Positions 30,381 through 40,000 of a stretch of DNA of 64,000 nt are shown one piece after another. The notes beneath the pieces were generated by a model. The model was not told where the DNA came from, made no database searches, and saw only the letters and a list, made by a program, of their open reading frames with translations. Numbering within the stretch: the first letter of the stretch is position 1; the number at the start of each line of letters is the position of its first letter. The position numbers and the translations under genes were made by a program. The stretch spans positions 87,217 to 151,216 of the forward strand of contig CAJXLV010000001.1 of the NCBI GenBank assembly GCA_913056185.1. Direction: 5' to 3'. This DNA is from an uncultured Bacteroidota bacterium (GTDB lineage: Bacteria; Bacteroidota; Rhodothermia; Rhodothermales; Salinibacteraceae).

Positions 30381-31397
30381 ATGCCCCACGCCTTTTCCAT
30401 CCCCACCGGCGCCCGCAAACGCCTCGGGACCACCGTAAGGGCCCTGCATCAGCCCGCCGCGTATCCGGGCAATGAGGCCCCCGAAGAGGCCATCGAAACC
30501 CACATGGCGTGGGTCTTTCTCACCTCTTCCCACGCCTATAAGCTCAAAAAGCCGATCCAAGACCGCCTCATTGATTACCACACGGCTGCCGACCGGCGCC
30601 GCGCCTGCCGGACCGAAGTGGCGCTCAACCGCCGCCTGGCAGCTCCGGTGTACCTCGGCACCGTCCCCGTGGCCCACACCACGCGCGGCCTTCGGGTTGG
30701 CGGCACCGGCCCGCCTGTAGACTGGCTTGTAAAAATGCGTCGGCTGCCACGTGCGCAAATGCTGGATGTCCGTATTCGGCACGGGCGCGTCCAGCGGGCC
30801 CGGGTTCACGCTCTCGCCGCCCTGCTCACCCGCTTCTACCGGGCCGCCCGCCCCGCACACTGGTCCCAGGCCGAGTATCGCGGCCGCCTTCTGGCCAACC
30901 TCACCGCCAAACGCACCTCCCTGCAACATCCTCGCTACCGCCTTCCCCCGCGCCTTCTTCGATCAGTCGCCCAGGCTCAGCTCCGCTGGCTCCGCACACA
31001 CGTCGCTCACCTGGAGGCCCGTGCCCCTCGTGTCGTCGATGCCCACGGCGACCTGCGGCCGGAGCACGTCTGCCTCACCTCCCCGCCCCTGGTGATCGAC
31101 TGTCTCGAGTTCAACCGCACGCTCCGCCTGCTCGATCCCCTCTCCGAGCTTGCCTTCCTGAGCCTGGAGTGCCGCCGCCTTGGGGCTGCGTGGATCGGCC
31201 CGGCGCTGATCGCCTCTTACCGCCAACGGAGCGGCGACGATGCCCCGGGCCGCCTCATTTCCTTCTACGAAAGCTACCACGCCACCGTCCGCGCCGCCAT
31301 TGCCGTGTGGCACCTGGATGACGACACCCCCCCCGACGCCGCGCGGTGGCGCCGCCAGGCCATCACCTACCTGCGCCTGGCCCGAGACCGGCTGTAG
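30381..31397 (+). CDS. COG2187-type aminoglycoside phosphotransferase-like protein
   Basis: 338 residues. The N-terminal block THMAWVFLTSSHAYKLKKP and the kinase-like loop VDAHGDLRPEHVCL with DCLEFN match the APH-fold half of COG2187 proteins. Many COG2187 members carry a second P-loop nucleotide kinase domain at the C-terminus; it is absent here, and the protein ends after the APH fold. The catalytic loop has HGD but His replaces the usual Asn four residues on. The substrate is unknown. It converges with prs, 24 bp apart. Confidence 0.72.
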   Translation: MPHAFSIPTGARKRLGTTVRALHQPAAYPGNEAPEEAIETHMAWVFLTSSHAYKLKKPIQDRLIDYHTAADRRRACRTEVALNRRLAAPVYLGTVPVAHTTRGLRVGGTGPPVDWLVKMRRLPRAQMLDVRIRHGRVQRARVHALAALLTRFYRAARPAHWSQAEYRGRLLANLTAKRTSLQHPRYRLPPRLLRSVAQAQLRWLRTHVAHLEARAPRVVDAHGDLRPEHVCLTSPPLVIDCLEFNRTLRLLDPLSELAFLSLECRRLGAAWIGPALIASYRQRSGDDAPGRLISFYESYHATVRAAIAVWHLDDDTPPDAARWRRQAITYLRLARDRL

Positions 31398-31400
31398 CAC

Positions 31401-31432
31401 CCGGCTCACGGAGGCGCCGGCTCACGGAGGCG
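31401..31432. repeat. 16-bp tandem duplication at the 3' end of prs
   Basis: CCGGCTCACGGAGGCG occurs twice head to tail (31401-31416, 31417-31432). The second copy includes the prs stop codon, so the duplication sits across the end of the gene and the short convergent gap. Confidence 0.75.
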
Positions 31433-32450
31433 CCTGCACACTCGTAAACTCAATGATCGAGCCGTTCGTGTGCAACCGCTGAATCGTCGCTGCAAGGAGC
31501 GGCGCACACCCGAGCCGATCGATCCCGCGCACGTCTCCCCCGCCTGCCTTTTTGTGGTGAAGAGCTGGCCGTACCGTATCGGTGATCACCACCCGGTCGA
31601 CGTCCGCCTCAGACAATGGGTCCCCCGCCGTGTCCGAAAACACCCCGTGCGTAGCGGCCGCGTAGACGGCACCCGCCCCCCGCTCGCGACAGGCCGCCGC
31701 CGCTCCCGCCAGCGTGGTGCCCGTGCTAATCAGGTCGTCGAGAACGACCGCCACGCGCCCCTCCATCGCCCCCACCACCGTTCCGCCCCACACAACGCCT
31801 CCACTGCGAAATTTTTCGACGAAGGCGAGCGCAACCGATCGGCCCAACCGCCGCTCCAGGTCCTGCCGAAAGCGCTCAGCCCGCTTCACCCCGCCGGCAT
31901 CTGGCGACACCACCACCGCCTGGCGCGCCCCAATGCGGGGAGCGAGCGCATCCACAAACAGCGGCGCGGCCGTAAGTGCAATTGTAGGGACGCGAAAGGC
32001 ATTCTCGTAGGCAGACGGGTTGTGCACATCCACGGCCACCACCCGGTCGAGGCCCGCCGTCTCCAGATGCTGCGCAAGGTATCGCAGCGACACAGGATCC
32101 CGAGGTTTCGTACGTCGGTCCTTGCGGGCATAGCTGAGGTAGGGGGCAAGCAGCGTTAGGCGGTCGGCCCCTGCATCGCGGAGGGCCGACAGAAAGAAAA
32201 ACACCCGCATCAGCTTATCATTGACCGACAGGTCCGCTTCGCTGTAGAGCGACTGGACCACAAATACGTCTCGGCCGCGGACGGCTTGCAGCGGCCGGAT
32301 TTTGTGCTCTCCATCCACAAAATCGCGCTCCTCGTGCGCCCCGGGCTCCACGCCCAGGGCCCTGCACACCTCCTCCAGGAGGGCGCGCCCGCTGTCCAGC
32401 GCAAACACCGCCGCGTGGTGATCCTCCGGAAGTTCAGCGTCGAACGCCAT
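31422..32450 (-). CDS. prs: Ribose-phosphate pyrophosphokinase (PRPP synthetase)
   Basis: 342 residues from ATG 32450; a GTG at 32465 is an alternative. Domains: N-terminal Prs half with VFVVQSLYSEADLSVNDKLM and LTLLAPYLSYARKDRRTKPR; the metal/ATP loop VDVHNPSAYENAF; SPDAGGVKRAERF; and the C-terminal PRPP-binding motif AVVLDDLISTGTTLAG. It makes PRPP from ribose 5-phosphate and ATP. VDVHNPSAYENAF and its divergence from standard Prs suggest a variant class; regulation by ADP cannot be judged. Upstream on the same strand is a separate phosphoribosyltransferase. Confidence 0.9.
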   Translation of the reverse strand: MAFDAELPEDHHAAVFALDSGRALLEEVCRALGVEPGAHEERDFVDGEHKIRPLQAVRGRDVFVVQSLYSEADLSVNDKLMRVFFFLSALRDAGADRLTLLAPYLSYARKDRRTKPRDPVSLRYLAQHLETAGLDRVVAVDVHNPSAYENAFRVPTIALTAAPLFVDALAPRIGARQAVVVSPDAGGVKRAERFRQDLERRLGRSVALAFVEKFRSGGVVWGGTVVGAMEGRVAVVLDDLISTGTTLAGAAAACRERGAGAVYAAATHGVFSDTAGDPLSEADVDRVVITDTVRPALHHKKAGGGDVRGIDRLGCAPLLAATIQRLHTNGSIIEFTSVQAPP

Positions 32451-32533
32451 ATCAAAGGGAGACACTTGGACCTTGAAACTGTCGCAGGGAACCGAGACTG
32501 TCGCCGGGAACTCGGGATGTTAGCGTGAGGCCC

Positions 32534-33154
32534 TCAGTCGCGGAGCGCCTCGATCACCGCCGCATCCGTCACCTCGCCAAACTCTACAAACGCCTGCCCC
32601 ACAGCCGTGAACGCGCGAGGCGTCTCGAGGCACACCACCGCGTCCGCCTCCGTGCGCAGCGCCTCCACAGTCTTCGGCGGCGCTACGCCCATCGCCGCAA
32701 CCAGGTGCCGGGGCTGCTCCTGCCGCACCGTGTGCAGGGCGGCCGTCATGGTCGCCCCCGTGGCGCCCCCATCGTCAACGACGATCACCGTACGGCCCTC
32801 TGGGCTAATGGCCTCCCGGCCGGGCGTGTAGGTCTTTCGGCGCCGCTGGAGGATCTGGCGTTGCGTCTCGGCCTCGCGCCGGACGTAGTCCTCCTGCGCG
32901 CCCACGGCCTGGGCCTGCTCGTGGATGAAGACCGCCCCGTGCTCGCTCACCGCCCCAATGGCAAGCTCCGGATTGTCCGGGGCGCCCAGCTTGTGCACGA
33001 GCACCACGTCGAGCTCCCCCCCAAGCGCATCGGCCACGATTTTGCCCATCGGCACGCCGCCCCGCGGAATGGCCAGCACAAGCGGATGCGTCCCTGCGTA
33101 CGACTGCAGGCGCTCGGCCAACTGATGGGCCGCCTGTTCACGGTTGGCAAACAT
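32534..33154 (-). CDS. Phosphoribosyltransferase-domain protein
   Basis: 206 residues. A type I PRTase fold: LVLAIPRGGVPMGKIVADAL near the N-terminus and the PRPP loop VIVVDDGGATGATM in the second half. The hood region is short, as in the COG1926 group of predicted phosphoribosyltransferases. These are often found near erythromycin-esterase or stress genes; the substrate is unknown. It lies 84 bp upstream of prs on the same strand and may use its product. Confidence 0.82.
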   Translation of the reverse strand: MFANREQAAHQLAERLQSYAGTHPLVLAIPRGGVPMGKIVADALGGELDVVLVHKLGAPDNPELAIGAVSEHGAVFIHEQAQAVGAQEDYVRREAETQRQILQRRRKTYTPGREAISPEGRTVIVVDDGGATGATMTAALHTVRQEQPRHLVAAMGVAPPKTVEALRTEADAVVCLETPRAFTAVGQAFVEFGEVTDAAVIEALRD

Positions 33155-33262
33155 GGGAAGGCTGCGTCACATCCAAGAGGGCGCGCGAAGGAAGGCCCCG
33201 GGGATTGGGGCCTGATCGAATGATCGCAGGGACATCTTGAGGCCTCGTTCGTTGTGGCCGTG

Positions 33263-35479
33263 TCACTTGAGCACCGCCACCTTGGCCGTGCCCTCGCGGT
33301 GCGCAATACGGACCCCTACATCCTGCTCGTAGCGCGTGATGAGCAGAGTGAGGCGGCTGTCGCGCACCCGCAGATCGTCAATGCGGAGCTGTTCCAGGTA
33401 AGGCGGCAGGTACGGATCGTGAAAGCGCACCTCATTGTCGACGCCGTTCACCTCCAGCCCCAGGCAGGCCCGCAGGCACAAGAGCGGAGTGGCCGCGGCC
33501 CAGGCCTGAGGCACGCAAGCCTGTGGGTACAGCGTAGGGCCTTCGTCGGCACGCCGCGAAAAGCCGCAGAACAGCTCCGGAAGGCGGTGTAGATCCATGT
33601 ACTGTGACGCCTCGAACAGCCCCGCCATGAGGGTTGCCGCCTGCTTGCGATAGCCGTACCGTCCCAGCCCCGCCGCCGCAAGAGCCGTGTCGTGCGGCCA
33701 CACCGAGCCGTTGTGATACGACATCGGGTTGTAACGCGCTTCCGTAGAAGCCACTGTGCGCAGGCCCCAGCCCGTGTAGCTGTGCTCGTTCAGGAGCGTC
33801 TCAGCTGTGCGGCGGGCGTGGGAGGGCCGTGCAATCCCCGAAAAGAGGCAGTGGGCAGCGTTGGAGGTACGCACGCGGCACGGCTGGTTGTCGCCGTCCA
33901 GCGCCAGGGCATAGGTCGAGAGGTTGTCGCACCAAAACGTCTCGGCAAACTGGGTGGCCAGCTGCTGGGCCTCTCCCTTCAAGGCACGCGCCCGGTCGGT
34001 ATGTCCGAGAAGGTGGGCCATCCGGGCAGCAGCTGTTTTTGCGGCGTAGACGTATCCCTGCACCTCACACAGCGCAATGGGGCCCATCGCCGGGCGTCCA
34101 TCCGCATGAAAGACCGAATCGTTGGAGTCCTTCCAGCCCTGATGCACCAGGCCCTGTTCGGAACGCCGTTCGTACTCCACAAAGCCGTCTCCATCCAGAT
34201 CGCCGTACTGGTCGATCCAGGCAAGAGCCCGCTCAACGTGAGGCCATAGCGACTGCACGGCGGCGCGGTCGCCCGTGCGCCGGTAGTAAGCGCCCGCGAG
34301 CATGACAAAAAGTGGCGTCACGTCCACCGAGCCGTAGTACCGGTCGAACGGCACCTCACCAAGGGCTGCCATCTCGCCCGCCCGCGTTTCGTGGAGGATT
34401 TTGCCAGGCTCGGCATCGCGTGCATCGTTGGTCGCCTCCGCCTGCAGCGCCGCCAGGCACTGCAGCACGCCCCGCGCCACATCCGGGCTAAACCAGAGGC
34501 ACTGATACGCCGTGAGGATGCCGTCGCGCCCAAACGGAGTGCTAAACCAGGGCACACCGGCGTACGGGTACACGCCGTGGGGCGTCTCGGTCTGGAGCAT
34601 ATGCAGATCGGCGAGGGAGCGGCTCAGCCACCCGTTGAACTGCTCGTTGGAGGTAGACAGCTGCGGCTCGGCCTGGCGCGCCGACTGGAGCGCCTGCGTG
34701 GCTGTTGTGGCGGCAGTGTCGTACCGCAGCGAAGCGTCTTCCACCTCGCCCGCGCCTTCCACCTCGCCCGCGCCTTCCATCTCGCCCGCGCCTTCCATCT
34801 CGCAGGTGACCGTCCACTCCAACTCGACCGCCGCCTTCGACTCCAGGGCCACCTCGTACGCGGCGGTTCTGTCGCTCAGCGCAACCGGGGCGGACGCAAA
34901 GCGAACGTGGGTGCGCCGGAGCCGATCGTCGAGCCCTTCGTACACGAACACGAGCTCCTCGGCCGCCGCGTGCGGTGCATGCCGGTGCCCACGGCGCGTA
35001 CGCGTCTCGCCACGCACCTCAAAAATGTCCGCGAAGTCCGCCCCAAAAGCCAGGCGCACCGGAAAGCGAACCGAGACATCGCTGTAATTGTGGATGCGGA
35101 CGCGGGTGTAGCAGGTGGCCTCCCACAACACCTGTGCGCGATGCACGTGCAGAGCGCCTTGTGGAATTGCCACCGCCCCCTCTCGGTCCACGTCCGCATT
35201 CGTCAGGTCCACCGCAAGCAGCGCATTGTCCCTGCGAATTGCAGAGCTAAGGAGCTTTAAGGGCTCATCGTCCCCCAGCTGGAGCGTCATGCAGGACAAA
35301 AACCGCGTGTCTTTGTGAAACAGCCCAAACTCTGTACGGCCGTCCCCATCAATGTCCCCCCTCCGGTCGAATACGGCAAAGGTATCTTCGTGCTTGAGTA
35401 CACGCGTGCGCTCATCGACCCGCGCGTCGGTGGTGTGAATGTAGTGCTGAGCAGAGGCTGCAGAAGAGACGTCGGACAT
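33263..35479 (-). CDS. Glycogen-debranching-type amylo-alpha-1,6-glucosidase family protein
   Basis: 738 residues. N-terminal beta-rich domain (GDE_N-bis type: HEDTFAVFDRRGDIDGDG to about residue 230). A low-complexity hinge follows, then an (alpha/alpha)6 barrel with PWFSTPFGRDGILTAYQ, ARDAEPGKILHETR and GWKDSNDSVFH, the typical acid-residue blocks of GDE_C proteins. Likely a cytosolic hydrolase of alpha-glucan or of glucosyl compatible solutes. The hinge includes three and a half copies of a six-residue EMEGAG/EVEGAG repeat encoded by an 18-bp tandem array. A GT4 glycosyltransferase lies just upstream on the same strand. Confidence 0.85.
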   Translation of the reverse strand: MSDVSSAASAQHYIHTTDARVDERTRVLKHEDTFAVFDRRGDIDGDGRTEFGLFHKDTRFLSCMTLQLGDDEPLKLLSSAIRRDNALLAVDLTNADVDREGAVAIPQGALHVHRAQVLWEATCYTRVRIHNYSDVSVRFPVRLAFGADFADIFEVRGETRTRRGHRHAPHAAAEELVFVYEGLDDRLRRTHVRFASAPVALSDRTAAYEVALESKAAVELEWTVTCEMEGAGEMEGAGEVEGAGEVEDASLRYDTAATTATQALQSARQAEPQLSTSNEQFNGWLSRSLADLHMLQTETPHGVYPYAGVPWFSTPFGRDGILTAYQCLWFSPDVARGVLQCLAALQAEATNDARDAEPGKILHETRAGEMAALGEVPFDRYYGSVDVTPLFVMLAGAYYRRTGDRAAVQSLWPHVERALAWIDQYGDLDGDGFVEYERRSEQGLVHQGWKDSNDSVFHADGRPAMGPIALCEVQGYVYAAKTAAARMAHLLGHTDRARALKGEAQQLATQFAETFWCDNLSTYALALDGDNQPCRVRTSNAAHCLFSGIARPSHARRTAETLLNEHSYTGWGLRTVASTEARYNPMSYHNGSVWPHDTALAAAGLGRYGYRKQAATLMAGLFEASQYMDLHRLPELFCGFSRRADEGPTLYPQACVPQAWAAATPLLCLRACLGLEVNGVDNEVRFHDPYLPPYLEQLRIDDLRVRDSRLTLLITRYEQDVGVRIAHREGTAKVAVLK
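34738..34803. repeat. 18-bp coding minisatellite
   Basis: Unit CTTCCACCTCGCCCGCGC (plus strand) repeated at 34738-34755, 34756-34773, 34774-34791 and in part to about 34803, with C/T changes. It encodes the EMEGAG/EVEGAG hinge of the debranching-type enzyme. Being a multiple of three it can vary in copy number without a frameshift. Confidence 0.85.
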
Positions 35480-35511
35480 AAGAGGAAGGCCGCAGGAGCA
35501 GGGATGCGAAC

Positions 35512-36600
35512 TCAGGACGGGGAGCCGGGAGGAGACGAATCATGCACCTCTTCTGCCCCGCCCACAGAAGGCACAGACGCGGAGACGAGGTGCCGATAGG
35601 CGCGCAAGTACGCACGCGCCATTCGCTCCACCTGGAAGCGCTCCTCGAAGTAAGCCCGGCATGCGCGGCGCTCGATCTGGTCGATTCGGCGGACCGCGCG
35701 CACAGCCTCCGCCCGGGACGAGACAACCGCCCCGATGCGTTCATCGGCGAGGACCTCGGGTACGGAGCCGCGGCGGTAGGCGATGACGGGCGTGCCGCAC
35801 GCCAGCGCCTCAATCATCACCAGGCCGAACGGCTCCGGCCAGTCGATGGGAAACAACAAGGCGGCTGCGCCCCCGAGGAGGGCTTCTTTTTCGGCCTCTC
35901 CAATCTCCCCGAGGTACTCGACAAAAGAGGCCTTCATCAGCGGCTCAATCTCGCTCGCAAAGTAGTCCTGGTCGACCGGGTCCACCTTGGCCGCGATTTT
36001 GAGCGGGCGGTCCGTTGCCTGTGCGATGTCGATGGCGCGGTCGACCCGTTTTTCGGGAGAGATGCGGCCCAGGAAGGCAAGGTAGCCGTCGGATGTGGGC
36101 CGGAAGCGGTACAGGGAAGGCGGCAATCCGTGGTAGACCGTGGCTTGCCAGTTGGCCCCGCGCAAGGGCCGGCGCTGGGCATCGGAGATCGAGACCACAG
36201 GCATGTCGTCATACTCGTGGTACAGGGGGCGGAGCTCGGGGAGGTCAAGGCGGCCGTGCAGGGTGGTGACGTGCGGGGTATTCTGCCGTCGTGAGACAGG
36301 GTAGTGCAGATAATCGATGTGAAAGTGCACCACATCGAACTGGTCGGCGCGGCGGTAGACCTCTTCGATCAGGAGGAGGTGCGGCGCCATCGTGTCCACT
36401 GCTTCGTCGTGAAGACGGAGCGACCGGTCGCTTCCCTTCACCAAACGGGCAGTCGTGTCAGAATCGCCACTCGCAAAGAGCGTCACGTCGTGGCCCTGCC
36501 GCACCAACTCTTCGGTAAGGTAGGAGACCACGCGTTCTGTCCCGCCGTATTGATGCGGCGGAACGCTTTCGTGAAGCGGGGCGACTTGAGCAATGCGCAT
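35512..36600 (-). CDS. Family 4 glycosyltransferase
   Basis: 362 residues from ATG 36600. GT-B fold: N-terminal PPHQYGGTERVVSYLTEELV and DVVHFHIDYLHYP. The C-terminal nucleotide-sugar domain has LGRISPEKRVDRAI and the EX7E motif in PEPFGLVMIEALACGTPVIA. The donor and acceptor cannot be told. It precedes the debranching-type gene (33 bp apart, same strand), suggesting a role in glucan or compatible-solute metabolism. Related to bacterial 'glycosyltransferase family 4' proteins close to sucrose/trehalose synthases. Confidence 0.87.
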   Translation of the reverse strand: MRIAQVAPLHESVPPHQYGGTERVVSYLTEELVRQGHDVTLFASGDSDTTARLVKGSDRSLRLHDEAVDTMAPHLLLIEEVYRRADQFDVVHFHIDYLHYPVSRRQNTPHVTTLHGRLDLPELRPLYHEYDDMPVVSISDAQRRPLRGANWQATVYHGLPPSLYRFRPTSDGYLAFLGRISPEKRVDRAIDIAQATDRPLKIAAKVDPVDQDYFASEIEPLMKASFVEYLGEIGEAEKEALLGGAAALLFPIDWPEPFGLVMIEALACGTPVIAYRRGSVPEVLADERIGAVVSSRAEAVRAVRRIDQIERRACRAYFEERFQVERMARAYLRAYRHLVSASVPSVGGAEEVHDSSPPGSPS

Positions 36601-36749
36601 GGGGGCTGGCACACGGGGAAAAGGTGGCGAACGTCAACTGGACTGGGAGCGTTGGGGCGCTTCATGAAGTGCTAAGGCATGGACGATGCGCGGGGGAGCA
36701 GTCCCCTGGCCTCAAGGAACTCGGGATCCGCTTTCGGCCGGGGGAGACA

Positions 36750-36968
36750 TCAACGATCGACCGCCTCCGCCTCGTCCAACGCGTCCATCCAGCCGCGGCG
36801 CCAGTCCCGCCACTTCGCAGGCGCCTGCTCCGCCTCGTAGGGATTGTCGCCACGATCCAGATCGCGCTGGTACGCGCTCCACCCCTCTTCGTACGCCGGA
36901 GAGGTTTCGAGATCGTTGGCAGACTCGGGACGGGAGGAGGAATGGGAGGGGCGTGGATCGGAGGACAT
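36750..36968 (-). CDS. Ribosome modulation factor-like small protein
   Basis: 72 residues from ATG 36968. After a Ser/Pro/Arg-rich N-terminus it has AYEEGWSAYQRDLDRGDNPY and WRDWRRGWMDALDEAE, which fit the RMF/CrpP pattern (GxxAGxxG...NPY...WxxGWxxA). RMF binds ribosomes in stationary phase; distant homologues have other or unknown roles. It lacks the very basic charge of E. coli RMF, as expected in an acidic proteome. The assignment is tentative. Confidence 0.6.
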   Translation of the reverse strand: MSSDPRPSHSSSRPESANDLETSPAYEEGWSAYQRDLDRGDNPYEAEQAPAKWRDWRRGWMDALDEAEAVDR

Positions 36969-37077
36969 GGGATCTGTAGGGCTGTAGGAAACGAGAGCAC
37001 GTAAGAAGCATCTGAAATCGCGACGGCGTTTGGGGCGAGAACAAGGCGGTGGGGGCGTCGACGCAGCGGCCCTGTGC

Positions 37078-40000
37078 TTACCACCCCGGCACGAGCCCCA
37101 CCCCCACAACCCCGCTCTTGTCCGGTCGCTGGAAGGGACGCGCATAGAACACCTCGATGACCGCCGCGCCGAAGAGGTTCATGCGGGCACTGATGCCGGT
37201 GCTGACCACAGGCACACGGTCGGCCGTGTCCGTGGCCCACTCCCACACCGGCGGATCGTCCGCCGTCCAGGCGACTCCTCCATCCACGAATGCGGACAGC
37301 TCTGTGGGGAGGAACGGGACGTGGAGGAGGCCGAACCGCTCGGTGCCGAGCAGAGGGACGCGCAGTTCCAGGCCTGCCACCGCCACGCGGGTGCCGATGA
37401 GCCGATCCAGCGGCGCGCACGCCTGCAGGTCCTCGCCCCCGGCAACGCACTCCTCCGGGTCAAACGAATAAAAGCTGTACCCCCGCACGTAGCTCGGCTC
37501 GAAGGAGTATCCGAGGTATTCTTCCGAAAAGACATCCCCCTCGCTTGCTCCGTAGTTGCCAATGTGGAGCAGCCGCCCCGCCACCGTTAGCGGCCCGGCG
37601 CGGAGATAGCGGCGTACATCCGCCAGGACCGTGGCGTAGCGGGCGTCTCCAAGGGTCGCCCCAACCTCGAACCGGGAGCGACCGCCCTGAACGGGCGACG
37701 TAAATCCGAACTGCGAGTAGTCGACGACGTACGCCGCGGCGCTCTGTGAGAGGTAGAGGGGATCGGGCGCATCCAGCGACCGTTCGTCACGCCGCACGCC
37801 GCCGCTTGGATAGAGATAGTAGTCGCGCACGGTCGCATCGAAGCCGTAACGAACGAGGCTTGTCTGCGCCTCGACGCGACGGGTGCGCTGCAAAGGGTAC
37901 CGCCCGAGAAGGCTGAATTGGTCGGCAAAAATGCGCTCTTCAATCTCGCGGTACAGCACCGTTTGCTGGCCCGTGGCGGGATCCACCGCTCGCCGCGAGG
38001 CTCCCCGGAGGGTGAGGTACGGAATGTGCGCCAGCTGGGCGCCGTAGTTTAATCGTTGCGCCCGATTCACGTACGTGATTTGTCCGCCCAGGTCCTGAAA
38101 CGTGCCATTGGCGAGGGCTTCGATGGAGAGGGCATGCGCGCCGAGCATATCGCTGAAATAGAACCCAATGCTTCCGCCCAGCCGCGTGCCCATCCCGCCC
38201 CCTACCGCGACCCCAATGGTGGGGGGCGCGATGGCGTCGAGTTGGAGGCGGGGACGGTAGGCCCGCACGTCCCCGTACTCGTCCTCCGGCAATCCTGCCG
38301 TGGCCGACTGCAGGGCCTGCTCCACGCGACCGCCCCCCGTCCACGGCGGCAGTACGCCAGCCTGGGGCACCGCCTCCGCCCCCAGCCGCATGGTGTCCCT
38401 CTTTGCCTCGGCCGCCGGACGCGATCCCGAATCGGCCGGCGCCCCTGTCTCCCCCTGTCGCACACGCTCCGCGAGTTCCTGCGGCGAGAGAGTCATCACC
38501 GAGTACGCATTGTCCGAAAAGACCGAAAAGGCCATGCGTCCGCTCCGCGCCGCCACCGAAAGGGCGGGCGACAACGACGTAAAGCCGCTCACGCCGGTTT
38601 GGAGGGCCGTAATGCGGGCGGCACGGCCGGAGGCAAGGTCCAGGTGATAAACATCCTTGAAGCCGTCGTGGGTGCTGATGAAGTAGAGCCCCGCCCCATC
38701 GGGGGCAAACTGCGGGTTGTACTGCGCCCCGCGGGGAAACGGACGGCGCACCTCCACAGCCCCGCTTTCCACGTCCATGAGGGCCAGGCGCGGCGCCCCG
38801 TACTCGAGGGTCGCAAAGTCCGTCCCGCCCGGCCCCCGATCCGTCACAAAGGCAAGACGATCCCCGTCCGGCGACCAGGTGGGCTGCAAGTCGCCGTAGC
38901 GGTCGTCGGTCAGTTGCCGGGCCGTACCGGTTGCCACGTCCACCACATACAGATCGCTGATGCCGCCGCGCAGGCCCGAGAGGGCGATCGTTTCCCCGTC
39001 CGGCGACCATGCCGGCTGCGACATCGCAGTGACGCCCTGCACCGCAAAGCGGCGCTCAATGCGGCCCGTCTGCACGTTCCAGATGGCGAGCTCGTTGTCC
39101 CCCTTCGCAAACGCCACAAACGCAAAGCGACGCCCGTCTGGCGCCCACGTGCCGGCCGACTCCAGAAACCGAATGGCATCGAAGTGGGGGTCGCGGTTCA
39201 CCGAGCCGAGCCGCTCAACGATGGCGCCGGTTTCGGCGTCGGCCACGTACAGGTCGATCGAGAAGACGCTTCGAGACGACAGAAACGCCACGTACTGCCC
39301 GTCGGGGCTCAGGGCCGGGGCCACGTTGATGTCGCCGTTGGACGCGGGCGTAAGAACGGGCGTGCCGGCATCCGCGGCGGGCGTGCGCCCGTCCACCAGA
39401 GGCCCGTAGCTGGCCCGCACGGTCTGGATCCAGTCTGCCGAGAGGGAGTCGGGGGAGAGGCCCGTGATGGTTTCGAGGCCCGCCTCCAGCCCCGCCTGCC
39501 CGGCCACCTGGTACAGCGTCGCCACCGCCCCGTCGCCGTACGTGCCCCCGAGGTAGGCCATGTACGCCTGCCCGAAGCGGTACGGGAAATACCGCCCCCG
39601 GCCCAGGTCCCGAATTGTGGGCAGGTCGTCCCGCACGAGCGCGTCCCGTATCCACATGGCCGTGTGCGGGTGGTACGCCCCGAGCGACAGGTACTCTGCC
39701 ATGCCCTCAATCACCCAGAGGGGCAACCGCCGCAGTTGAATGCCGCGCCCTGTGGAGAGGGCCAGATCGTACTGGAACGAGTGCACCAGTTCGTGGCCCA
39801 GCACGTGGTCGGTCTCTCCGTACAGCCCTGTAAACGGCATGACGACCCGCTGCTTCAGCCCCTCCGTGAGCCCCCCCACGCCCTCCCCAATCGCTCCCCC
39901 AACGACCGTCGTCTGCTGAAAGTCGGCGTCGTTGGCGTAGAAAATGAGGGGCCGGCGGGCCGTCAGCTCGTGCGAAAAAATCGTGCTGTGGCGTGCGTAC

